DNA from: a virus
DNA length: 28,542 nt
Reading direction: 5' to 3' (one strand)
IMG/VR virus record: IMGVR_UViG_3300027833_000181
Coordinates: 1-28,542 of that record
Shown here: piece by piece, positions 5,132 to 10,776 of the stretch
How the letters are laid out: each line of letters opens with the position of its first letter
How positions within the stretch are numbered: position 1 is the first letter of the stretch
The notes under the pieces: generated by a model
What the model was told of the DNA's origin: nothing
What the model saw: only the letters and a program-made list of their open reading frames with translations
Database searches by the model: none
Position numbers and translations under genes: made by a program

Positions 5132-5447
5132 TCAGCCCAGATTTGTTTATTATCAAAAGCATCCAAATTGCGAAGAATGCCCAGATAGGTTTTGTGGGTG
5201 TCACACTTCAAAACTTGAATATGGTAAAGCCTACACATACAAGCAACTAGCCGAGGCTGTTAATGTTAGCAAGGCAACGATTAAGGGTAGGCTGTACGGA
5301 AAACCGTACTGCACTGATCGTGATCTTTACAGGGTTGGCGATAGGGGCAAGAAACCTTCGGATTACATGAAGCGATCGAGAGGTTGCGATAAATTAGAAA
5401 CAAAAAGCCAACAGTTATCCGGCAAATGGTTGCGGGTGGCAATATGA
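5118..5447 (+). CDS. Cys-rich protein with HTH-like domain, putative regulator
   Basis: The 109-aa protein has a cysteine/histidine cluster at residues 18-29 (CEECPDRFCGCH), a plausible zinc site, followed by YTYKQLAEAVNVSKATIKGR (about 40-59), which reads as a helix-turn-helix. The pairing suggests a small DNA-binding regulator, but I cannot name a family. The ATG at 5118 is chosen because GGGGAG lies seven bases upstream; an earlier in-frame start at 5079 has no ribosome site. It overlaps the previous stop by 14 bases and the NinB start by four (ATGA). In lambda-like maps this neighbourhood often holds late-gene regulators. Confidence 0.6.
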   Translation: MGAINQPRFVYYQKHPNCEECPDRFCGCHTSKLEYGKAYTYKQLAEAVNVSKATIKGRLYGKPYCTDRDLYRVGDRGKKPSDYMKRSRGCDKLETKSQQLSGKWLRVAI

Positions 5448-5890
5448 GTCAAGGCGACTTTGTGCAAATCAACAGCAAGTCAGAAATAGAAAAGCGACTA
5501 CCTTTTCTGCTAAAGCGTATAGAGGGTTGGGATTATTCCAGCCCTTTAATTTTAAAGCTGGAGCAATACCAAGACCCTAGAAGTTTAAGCCAGAACGCCC
5601 TGTTTCATGTTTGGTGCGGGCAAATGTCAGAACACTTTATTAAGAAGATTCCTACCGCAACTAAAGACAACCTGAAGATGATGATGAAGCAGAGATTCTT
5701 GGGTACTTACGATATTAAGATCGGAAAGACATCTATTGAAGGGCAGGTAAAGTCTACTACTAGCCTTAAAAAAGGCGAAATGGTTAATTTTATGGATCAA
5801 GTGTATCATTGGGGTTTAGACAATGGGGTGCTGCTGACAGTTCCAGAAGATAGCGAGTACCAAAGGTTGAAAGCTAAACAGGATAAGTAA
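5444..5890 (+). CDS. ninB: NinB-family recombination mediator
   Basis: The 148-aa protein fits the NinB/Orf family (PF05772): a beta strand start (FVQINSKSEIEKRLPFLL), the conserved RSLSQNALFHVW (about 46-57), and a helical centre with TKDNLKMMMKQRFLG. Lambda Orf/NinB binds SSB-coated single strands and replaces host RecFOR in phage recombination. The ATG at 5444 overlaps the previous stop and follows GGTGG; an in-frame ATG at 5426 lies deeper in the upstream gene. Together with ERF, the exonuclease, SSB and NinG it completes a phage-encoded recombination set. Confidence 0.85.
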   Translation: MSQGDFVQINSKSEIEKRLPFLLKRIEGWDYSSPLILKLEQYQDPRSLSQNALFHVWCGQMSEHFIKKIPTATKDNLKMMMKQRFLGTYDIKIGKTSIEGQVKSTTSLKKGEMVNFMDQVYHWGLDNGVLLTVPEDSEYQRLKAKQDK

Positions 5891-5891
5891 C

Positions 5892-7070
5892 ATGGCCAAG
5901 GTTGACCCAAGAGTATTGAAGGAATTTGCAACAACAGATAGACACCATGAAGTTTTAGATGCAGTCATAAAATGTGGCAGTCATAGCGCAGCAGCGAGAG
6001 AAATAAATTGCGCTAGGCAAAGCGTTGACAGGATGATACAAGTTTTAGAAAAAAAGGCTGCACAGCAAGGAGTTGCACCGCATCGAGACTTGACGCATCA
6101 GACGGCAGAAGGATTTGAGGCCAAGCGGATAAGCACCGCTTACAAGGATGATGGTTCTGTGGCCCTCCAGTGGGTTATACAAGAGCCTGAAAAGAAAAGC
6201 CTTAAAGAACGCCTTGCATTAATGGTTGACGGCGTTAAAGACGATTTAAAAGGCTTTAAAAAGCCAGTTAAAGAGCCTGCCAAGGTAAACGCTGACTATC
6301 TGGCCATGTACATGATTGGCGACCACCACTTTGGAATGCTTGCAGACTCAGAAACCAAAGTTGATGACGATGACTGGGACGTTAAGATCGCAACCAAAGT
6401 TTTAATCGATGCGACTGACCGTCTTACGAACAGAGTAGGTAATGCAGAGGTTGGAGTTTTACTTAATGTGGGTGATTTTTTCCACGCCGATAGTAGCTTC
6501 AACACTACCACTAAGGGTACGCCGGTTGATGTAGATACCCGTATCGCCAAGACGTTTAAGCTGGCTGGCAGGTTGTTCCAACTTTTAATTACCCAAATGC
6601 TTAAAACCCATAAGCAAGTCATCGTGATTAATGTTCGCGGCAACCATGATTCTGATATGGCTTGCCATTTGTCTAGCTGTTTAGAATTACTCTATTCTGA
6701 AGAGACAAGGGTAAGTGTCCTGCCTAATTATTCTAAGTTTATACATTTCCAATGGCACAACAACCTGTTTGTCTTTCATCACGGGGATCGGATGAAGCAC
6801 GAGCAAATTCTACAAACGGTGATTAAGAACCTAGACAATGAGTGGTCGCAGTCTAAAAACCGCTATTGCCATTTAGGACATATCCACCACCATACATCCC
6901 GCGAAGTTGGATCGATGCACTTTGAACACTGGGGCAGTCTCACCGCTACGGATCAATGGCATTCAGATTCAGGCTATGGGGCTGAACGATCAATGACTAG
7001 CGTTGTTTACCATAAAGAGCATGGCGAAGACTCGCGGGTTAAAATCACAATTGGAGGGATAAATGAGTAA
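5892..7070 (+). CDS. Calcineurin-like metallophosphoesterase with N-terminal HTH
   Basis: The 392-aa protein has all five metallophosphoesterase blocks: GDHHFG (about 142-147), GDFFHAD (about 193-199), GNHD (about 250-253), HHGDR (about 296-300) and GHIHHH (about 329-334). It is therefore probably an active two-metal enzyme. Residues 18-60 (EVLDAVIKCGSHSAAAREIN plus CARQSVDRMI) look like a helix-turn-helix, so it may act on DNA. Such HTH-phosphoesterase fusions are common in phages of Gram-negative bacteria and resemble Mre11/SbcD nucleases, but the substrate is not established. It starts one base after ninB and overlaps the next gene by eight bases. Confidence 0.88.
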   Translation: MAKVDPRVLKEFATTDRHHEVLDAVIKCGSHSAAAREINCARQSVDRMIQVLEKKAAQQGVAPHRDLTHQTAEGFEAKRISTAYKDDGSVALQWVIQEPEKKSLKERLALMVDGVKDDLKGFKKPVKEPAKVNADYLAMYMIGDHHFGMLADSETKVDDDDWDVKIATKVLIDATDRLTNRVGNAEVGVLLNVGDFFHADSSFNTTTKGTPVDVDTRIAKTFKLAGRLFQLLITQMLKTHKQVIVINVRGNHDSDMACHLSSCLELLYSEETRVSVLPNYSKFIHFQWHNNLFVFHHGDRMKHEQILQTVIKNLDNEWSQSKNRYCHLGHIHHHTSREVGSMHFEHWGSLTATDQWHSDSGYGAERSMTSVVYHKEHGEDSRVKITIGGINE

Positions 7071-7242
7071 TGTTATACAATTTCCACCTTCTGGCATATC
7101 GCTTACTAAGCAGCATTGTGAGTGCGGTTACCCTCTCTATTATTTTCTTGGTGCTGATGATTGCGCTTATGGGATATGTGAGCGTTGCAATCTTGGAAGC
7201 CCTGATGAGATCGTTATCCCCTTCGAGGAAACAGAGCATTGA
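7063..7242 (+). CDS. 59-aa zinc-ribbon-like protein
   Basis: A frame starting MSNVIQFPPSGISLTKQHCE has GGAGGG five bases before its ATG and overlaps the genes on both sides (8 and 4 bases). Cysteines at 19, 21, 34, 39 and 42 form CxC and CxxC pairs consistent with a small zinc ribbon. The C-terminus is acidic. The longer open frame at 7070-7255 on the same strand has no ribosome site and is rejected. A 59-residue product is easily lost by length cutoffs. The function is unknown; nucleic-acid or protein binding is plausible. Confidence 0.7.
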   Translation: MSNVIQFPPSGISLTKQHCECGYPLYYFLGADDCAYGICERCNLGSPDEIVIPFEETEH

Positions 7243-7481
7243 AATCATTAAATAATCAGGTGGGCGGCGACCACTACAAGAATAAGGCGATCCAGCCTAT
7301 AGAGTACATAATGGCTAACAATATGGATTTCTGTGAGGGTAATATTGTTAAATACATTACTCGCTGGCGGGATAAGGGCGGCATAGAATCGCTGCGAAAG
7401 ATCAAGCACTATGTTGACTTTTTAATTGAGGGGGAATTGCGTGGCGAAGAGGAAGAAATCTACAACAGCCCAAGAGGTTGA
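7239..7481 (+). CDS. DUF3310 family protein
   Basis: The 80-aa protein matches DUF3310 (PF11753): VGGDHYKNKAIQPIEYIMAN, FCEGNIVKYITRWRDKGGIE and LRKIKHYVDFL in the usual order over residues 8-63. The domain is very common in phages and is often annotated as a nucleotide kinase-like protein, but no biochemical role is secure. The start is TTG at 7239, overlapping the stop of the zinc-ribbon gene (TTGA) and preceded by GAGGAAA. Its end overlaps the NinG start by 41 bases. Confidence 0.85.
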   Translation: MKSLNNQVGGDHYKNKAIQPIEYIMANNMDFCEGNIVKYITRWRDKGGIESLRKIKHYVDFLIEGELRGEEEEIYNSPRG

Positions 7482-7872
7482 TAAGGCTGCAAAGCTACTA
7501 CAGCGGCTTGTAAGGCTAAAGGCATCAGATGACAACGGATACTGCCAGTGCGTCACCTGCGGAAAGGTAGACCATTACAAGAATATGCAAGGGGGTCACT
7601 TTTATGGCCGCAGGAATCTAGTCTTTAAGTTGTTTGAAGAGAACATCCACCCGCAATGCCCTTCTTGCAATTTGTACGGGATGAAGACCACCAGAATACA
7701 AGAAGCCTATAGAATCTACATGGAGGATACATACGGCGCTAGACGCATCAGGGCCATGCAAAGATTAGCTTGGAGAGCATCGCCTAAGTTTAACCGCGAG
7801 GAAGTTATCCAGTTTGCCCGCGACCTAAAGGAGCAGATAAAAGACGAGGAATGGCGCGTAGGAGAATGCTGA
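7441..7872 (+). CDS. ninG: NinG/Rap-family recombination protein
   Basis: The 143-aa protein carries the NinG signature (PF05766): CQCVTCGK (35-42), QGGHFYGRRN (about 50-59), a CPSCN block (about 75-79) and a helical basic C-terminus. Lambda NinG (Rap) processes recombination intermediates with branched DNA. The GTG at 7441 is chosen because GAGGGGG lies eight bases upstream; the in-frame TTG at 7426 lies before that site. It closes the tightly overlapping replication and recombination operon. No terminator follows directly, but promoter-like DNA does. Confidence 0.88.
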   Translation: MAKRKKSTTAQEVDKAAKLLQRLVRLKASDDNGYCQCVTCGKVDHYKNMQGGHFYGRRNLVFKLFEENIHPQCPSCNLYGMKTTRIQEAYRIYMEDTYGARRIRAMQRLAWRASPKFNREEVIQFARDLKEQIKDEEWRVGEC

Positions 7873-7915
7873 TCGAGGTATATACTCAAAAGTTATAAAC
7901 AGTTTGTTTTTATGA

Positions 7916-7950
7916 CATAACGATATAAGCAAAACTGTACATTTGTTATG
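7916..7950. repeat. Inverted repeat flanking the -35 box of the 7936 promoter
   Basis: CATAAC (7916-7921) and GTTATG (7945-7950) are perfect inverted copies separated by 23 bases. The -35 box at 7936-7941 lies between them, a plausible repressor operator. Confidence 0.35.
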
Positions 7951-7964
7951 AGATAGCTTATTGT
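7936..7964 (+). promoter_or_regulatory. Early-type promoter, cassette copy 2
   Basis: TGTACA (7936-7941), 17 bp, TATTGT (7959-7964). It aligns base for base with the 8639 promoter when the shared 19-bp leader is used as anchor, which supports an otherwise weak match. Confidence 0.5.
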
Positions 7965-7969
7965 TACAC

Positions 7970-7988
7970 CTCAATCAAAAAACAAAGG
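7970..7988 (+). repeat. Shared 19-bp mRNA leader, first copy
   Basis: CTCAATCAAAAAACAAAGG is identical at 8673-8691, and the leader at 1633-1645 is related. It contains the ribosome site (AAAGG), so both genes would start translation from the same leader. Confidence 0.8.
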
Positions 7989-7997
7989 TATTAACAG

Positions 7998-8585
7998 ATG
8001 AACACTATAACTACTACTTACTACAACATTGAGCAGTTTGTTCCTAACAGCTACAAAGGTGTAGGCGTATGGGGCTGGACTTGTGACACCGTCAACGACA
8101 AGATTACTGACCGCGCTGAAGCAGAAGCAAAGATGGCTACAAAGATGGCATCGTGGGAAAAGTACCTTGCCAAAGAGCAGGAGCGAGTTGCAGACGGTAC
8201 TGGTGAGCAAAAAGAATATGTTGCTAAACTTCAGTCCAACGTAAAATTCCGCATTGTAGAAGATAACAAATCTTTTACTCACGTTAGCCAGTATGGTTAC
8301 ACAGATGTTTATGCTTACGAAATCATTAAGGTAGTTAGCGATAAAACTATTGAGATTCGCCAGATGAAAACTAAGCATGACATCAGTCATTTAGAGCAAA
8401 TATCTGGAGGGTATTGCGGCCATGTTGTAAGCCAGCGCAATCAAAAAGTTTCTTACGAGAGCGACTTTAACGCTCCAGTAGTTCGCGTCAGAAGAAAGAA
8501 AAATAACCCAGAGGCTTGGACTTCTAACGGTCAACGATTTGGACTTACCGAAGCCCCTTACGCCTTTCACGACTACAACTTCTAA
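7998..8585 (+). CDS. Hypothetical early protein with conserved C-terminal domain
   Basis: The 195-aa protein has a Thr/Tyr-rich start (NTITTTYYNIEQFVP), a charged helical segment with coiled-coil character (about 36-80), and a conserved-looking C-terminus: VVRVRRKKNNPEAW, GQRFGLTEAPYAFHDYNF. I recall this C-terminal pattern in proteins of unknown function from phages and bacteria. It has its own promoter-leader cassette and a strong terminator, so it is a monocistronic unit. No catalytic residues are evident. Accessory or host-interaction functions are common for genes at this map position. Confidence 0.75.
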   Translation: MNTITTTYYNIEQFVPNSYKGVGVWGWTCDTVNDKITDRAEAEAKMATKMASWEKYLAKEQERVADGTGEQKEYVAKLQSNVKFRIVEDNKSFTHVSQYGYTDVYAYEIIKVVSDKTIEIRQMKTKHDISHLEQISGGYCGHVVSQRNQKVSYESDFNAPVVRVRRKKNNPEAWTSNGQRFGLTEAPYAFHDYNF

Positions 8586-8592
8586 TTCAACC

Positions 8593-8613
8593 GCCCCCTA
8601 CGGGGGGCATTTT
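8593..8613 (+). terminator. UACG-loop rho-independent terminator
   Basis: GCCCCC (8593-8598), loop TACG, GGGGGC (8603-8608), then ATTTT. The UNCG loop and pure GC stem are very stable. It separates the 7998 gene from the next promoter at 8639. Confidence 0.8.
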
Positions 8614-8638
8614 AGGTTATTTAATTGTAAATAAAGGG

Positions 8639-8667
8639 TTTACATTAAGGTTAACTTACTTTAATAT
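8639..8667 (+). promoter_or_regulatory. Early-type promoter, cassette copy 3
   Basis: TTTACA (8639-8644), 17 bp, TAATAT (8662-8667), directly after a terminator and 33 bp before the gene at 8700. It is homologous in layout to the stretches at 1588 and 7936. Confidence 0.6.
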
Positions 8668-8672
8668 TTAAT

Positions 8673-8691
8673 CTCAATCAAAAAACAAAGG
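8673..8691 (+). repeat. Shared 19-bp mRNA leader, second copy
   Basis: This is identical to 7970-7988 and supplies the AAAGGG ribosome site eight bases before the ATG at 8700. Confidence 0.8.
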
Positions 8692-8699
8692 GTATCAAA

Positions 8700-8939
8700 A
8701 TGAAATTAACAATGAAAAAAGTCAATCAGGCCATTCAAGAGATCGAAGCCGGCTGGGAGTTAGTTAAAGGTAACGGCTACTTTTACTGGGTACACCCAAC
8801 AGATATGAGTTACCTTGATTGCGCGACTGTTGGCGTTTACAAGCTAAACGATTATAACTTAGATCGCTGGATTGAAGAGTTTAAAGGTAGAGGGCCAGAT
8901 TTTGGGACTTGGGCTTATTACAATCAGGAGGTGGCGTAA
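8700..8939 (+). CDS. Small conserved hypothetical protein
   Basis: The 79-aa protein begins with a helix (MKLTMKKVNQAIQEIEAGWE), then LVKGNGYFYWVHP and LNDYNLDRWIEEFKGR. This pattern resembles small proteins of unknown function found in many bacteria and phages, where a K-GNGYFYF-like core is followed by a VYRLND motif. It is acidic and soluble, with no enzymatic site apparent. It is first in a run of five overlapping small genes (8700-9769) behind its own promoter. Confidence 0.7.
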   Translation: MKLTMKKVNQAIQEIEAGWELVKGNGYFYWVHPTDMSYLDCATVGVYKLNDYNLDRWIEEFKGRGPDFGTWAYYNQEVA

Positions 8940-9103
8940 TGATTAACCATCCGTACAAAATCGATCAAGTTAAAAACGAGATAGCGCGCAAGAAACGCGC
9001 TGAGAGCCGACAGTTTGCAGCTTTAGGCGCTCTGTTATTTGTTATGTATGTCACCGTATCAACTATGGGTTATAACGACTGTATCAATCTGGGGGTGTGC
9101 TAA
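8939..9103 (+). CDS. Small single-pass membrane protein A
   Basis: The 54-aa frame starts at the ATG overlapping the previous stop (TAATG), with GGAGG nine bases upstream. It has a basic N-terminus (KIDQVKNEIARKKRAESRQ) and one hydrophobic segment at about 27-43 (AALGALLFVMYVTVSTM), so the N-terminus is probably cytoplasmic. The tail has two cysteines. No family is recognised. Two further short membrane proteins follow. Confidence 0.65.
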   Translation: MINHPYKIDQVKNEIARKKRAESRQFAALGALLFVMYVTVSTMGYNDCINLGVC

Positions 9104-9465
9104 TGAGCATTTTAAAGTTTCAAGATCGCCTTGATGACATTGTAAACGGATTATTTCCAGAGTACCGTAACTGGGAGGGTGATCTAATTGATCTAAGCGA
9201 TGGCCACAAGGATCATATCTGCTACCATTTTTTGATCTGTATGCCCTCATGGTGGGATGATTGTTTCCCGCCTTGTATTGTAAATCGCGAAGACTTCCTT
9301 CATGAGCTGTACTTAAATTCAGGTTCGCAATCTATATCGGCCATTATCAGGGATGACATCTATCTTGCCCTAGAGCATACTTTGCGGGACTTAGTGCAGG
9401 AATCTTTTAATAGGGTTCACAATATCCAACCAGAGCCGTTCGCAGGCTATGAAAGAGGTGAGTAA
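9103..9465 (+). CDS. Hypothetical acidic protein
   Basis: The 120-aa protein starts at the ATG that overlaps the upstream stop (TAATG) and ends in a TAATG overlap with the next gene. It is acidic and rich in D, W and C, with CYHFLICMPSWWDDCFPPCI (about 43-62), where three of four cysteines cluster, and a helical C-terminal half. It has no clear membrane segment and no recognised family. Translational coupling on both sides suggests shared regulation with the small membrane proteins. Confidence 0.65.
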   Translation: MSILKFQDRLDDIVNGLFPEYRNWEGDLIDLSDGHKDHICYHFLICMPSWWDDCFPPCIVNREDFLHELYLNSGSQSISAIIRDDIYLALEHTLRDLVQESFNRVHNIQPEPFAGYERGE

Positions 9466-9578
9466 TGCAAATTATAATATCTGTTTTATTGGGTTTATTG
9501 GCTGCTGTGCTTTTTAGAGGTGCGTGGCTTATGGTTCAAGATGCCGAGCATCGATACAATGAAAGGCAAAAAAAATGA
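9465..9578 (+). CDS. 37-aa single-pass membrane peptide B
   Basis: The frame begins MQIIISVLLGLLAAVLF, a hydrophobic segment that fills the first 17 residues, then a short charged tail ending RYNERQKK. It starts in a TAATG overlap and ends in an ATGA overlap, with GAGGTG just upstream. Both features support it despite its size. The segment could be a membrane anchor or an uncleaved signal. The function is unknown. Confidence 0.55.
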   Translation: MQIIISVLLGLLAAVLFRGAWLMVQDAEHRYNERQKK

Positions 9579-9769
9579 AAGATATTAAGGATTTAATAGC
9601 TGAAGCGCATAAAAGTGCTGACAAAGCCATTAAGAAGGCGCAGAAAAGTGATCACTGGGCTAAGTTAAATGACTGGCTAAATGAGACAATAACCATTAAA
9701 CGGCTCTATTTTGCTGTTGTATATTTCGCGTTATTTGGTTTTATCGCGTATGAGGTTATAATCTTTTAG
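9575..9769 (+). CDS. Small tail-anchored membrane protein C
   Basis: The 64-aa protein has a lysine/aspartate-rich amphipathic N-terminal half (DIKDLIAEAHKSADKAIKKA) and a C-terminal hydrophobic segment at about 45-63 (YFAVVYFALFGFIAYEVII), a tail-anchored layout. The start overlaps the previous stop (ATGA). It is the last gene before the non-coding region that precedes the late operon. Small membrane proteins at this position in other phages can be exclusion or lysis-timing factors, but nothing here identifies which. Confidence 0.6.
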   Translation: MKDIKDLIAEAHKSADKAIKKAQKSDHWAKLNDWLNETITIKRLYFAVVYFALFGFIAYEVIIF

Positions 9770-9790
9770 CCAGCGTCCATAATGCGCCTC

Positions 9791-9893
9791 CTGCCAGCCT
9801 GATCCACTGGTGGCAGCAACGGATCACCAAGGCCGAGGTTACCTTAGTACCTTTTGACCCAGACTAGTCCACTGGGGGCTGATACGGACTACC
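9791..9893 (+). ncRNA. Tandem covarying hairpin/pseudoknot elements
   Basis: Two 35-nt units (9794-9828 and 9859-9893) match at 26 of 35 positions. Each has a CCAG box, 2 nt, a 6-nt arm, one A, a CTGG box, 10 nt and the complementary 6-nt arm. The arms are TGATCC/GGATCA in unit one and TAGTCC/GGACTA in unit two, so two base pairs changed on both sides. CCAG can pair with CTGG in each unit, which in this order gives an H-type pseudoknot with loops of 2, 1 and 10 nt. Unit one also has a competing CTGCCA/TGGCAG pairing. They lie after the accessory genes and before terminase. An RNA element (3' UTR or cis-regulator) fits best; a packaging site is the alternative. Confidence 0.55.
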
Positions 9894-9894
9894 T

Positions 9895-9921
9895 ATTACA
9901 ATATATATTCTAATATGTAAT
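9895..9921. repeat. AT-rich imperfect inverted repeat
   Basis: ATTACAATAT (9895-9904) and ATATGTAAT (9913-9921) are inverted copies apart from one extra A. The surrounding 9895-9955 is almost pure A/T. It could be an operator or a melting or packaging-related site. I see no ORF here. Confidence 0.35.
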
Positions 9922-10008
9922 ATTATACTTCAACTCACATATATCATAAATGGCATGGCATTCATGCTAAACCATCATTTCAAATCATAACCGATAAGCC
10001 TTAAAATG

Positions 10009-10030
10009 CGCCCCTAATCAATTAGGAGCG
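10009..10030. repeat. Hairpin upstream of the late promoter
   Basis: CGC and CCTAA pair with TTAGG and GCG around loop TCAA, with one C-A mismatch (10012/10027). No T-run follows, so a terminator is unlikely. It is a candidate binding or packaging site ahead of the terminase genes. Confidence 0.4.
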
Positions 10031-10103
10031 ACCCTTGATACTTTACATGATAGCCTTTACCCTCGTTTCCCTCTCACTCGTCGCCGTAGACGATCTGCAA
10101 TAG

Positions 10104-10133
10104 TTTACATTTCCGCTTAAAACCCGCTACAAT
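10104..10133 (+). promoter_or_regulatory. Promoter for the late (packaging and virion) genes
   Basis: TTTACA (10104-10109), 18 bp, TACAAT (10128-10133). Each box matches consensus at five of six positions. Transcription would start near 10140, about 23 bases before the first late gene. It is the only convincing promoter before the long rightward block. Confidence 0.6.
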
Positions 10134-10162
10134 GCCCCAACCAACTACAGTTCGGGTGTATC

Positions 10163-10414
10163 GTGGACTCTTTACAAGTAACTGCGCGAATAGATGAATG
10201 CCTATTCTTTGAGCTAGAAGATCACCTCTTTCAGTTTGATGCTATTATTGATTCGCTAATGGAAACTGACGTACAACGAAATCAAGTTCGTGATGCACTG
10301 TCTGACTGGTGTACATCGGTTAGTGAATCCGTAGAAGACATAACCGAAATCAAACAAAACGAAATCCAAGAACTTACACTAACGGCCGATGAAGTATTCG
10401 GCACTGAGGTTTAA
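10163..10414 (+). CDS. Hypothetical acidic protein preceding terminase
   Basis: The 83-aa protein starts with GTG and is strongly acidic and probably all-helical (ECLFFELEDHLFQFDAIIDS, then VRDALSDWCTSVSESVEDI). No family is recognised. It lies behind the late promoter, and its stop overlaps the small-terminase start by one base (TAATG), so it may be a packaging accessory or an early-late control protein. The ribosome site is weak (GGGTG). Confidence 0.6.
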   Translation: MDSLQVTARIDECLFFELEDHLFQFDAIIDSLMETDVQRNQVRDALSDWCTSVSESVEDITEIKQNEIQELTLTADEVFGTEV

Positions 10415-10776
10415 TGCGACCCAAGTGGATACCTGACGAGCTAGTATGCCGTAAAGCTCGCGAAATGGCTTCTAAGGGACTTACTGTTACGCAGATAGCC
10501 CATTGCCTTGGTGTAAGTGACGCAACCGTATACGAGCGCCAGAAGGAGTTTCCAGAGTTTTCAGAGGCTATAAAAAAGGGAAGGAGCGAAGGCATACATG
10601 AAGTTGCTAATGCTCTGTACGATAAGGCCGTTGGCGGCGATACTACTTCAATCATTTTCTACCTCAAGAAAAGAGATCGAGAGTCTTGGGGTGATGAATA
10701 CATCGACCCAGTAAAAGAGATTCCACCTATCAATATAATCTTGGATGCAGATGCAATTAACAAAGCCGCAGTCTGA
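10414..10776 (+). CDS. terS: Terminase small subunit
   Basis: The 120-aa protein has an N-terminal helix-turn-helix (GLTVTQIAHCLGVSDATVYE, about 23-42), followed by KEFPEFSEAIKKGRSEGIHE and a C-terminal KRDRESWGDEY segment. This is the standard layout of phage small terminases that recognise the packaging site and recruit the large subunit. It overlaps the large terminase gene by 32 bases. The non-coding DNA just upstream (9770-10162) is the natural place for its cos or pac site. Confidence 0.85.
   Translation: MRPKWIPDELVCRKAREMASKGLTVTQIAHCLGVSDATVYERQKEFPEFSEAIKKGRSEGIHEVANALYDKAVGGDTTSIIFYLKKRDRESWGDEYIDPVKEIPPINIILDADAINKAAV

Noticed and set aside
7070-7255. 61-aa hydrophobic frame on the plus strand
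   Set aside because: It has no ribosome site, and the overlapping frame 7063-7242 has a strong one, coupled overlaps and a sensible Cys pattern.
9791-9893. Hammerhead or other self-cleaving ribozyme in the tandem repeats
   Set aside because: The required CUGANGA and GAAA core sequences are absent; the pseudoknot layout fits no ribozyme I know.
10047-10103. 18-aa ORF starting MIAFTLVSLSL
   Set aside because: It is hydrophobic and plausible as a micro-protein, but it lacks a ribosome site and lies in a region of hairpins and promoter elements.
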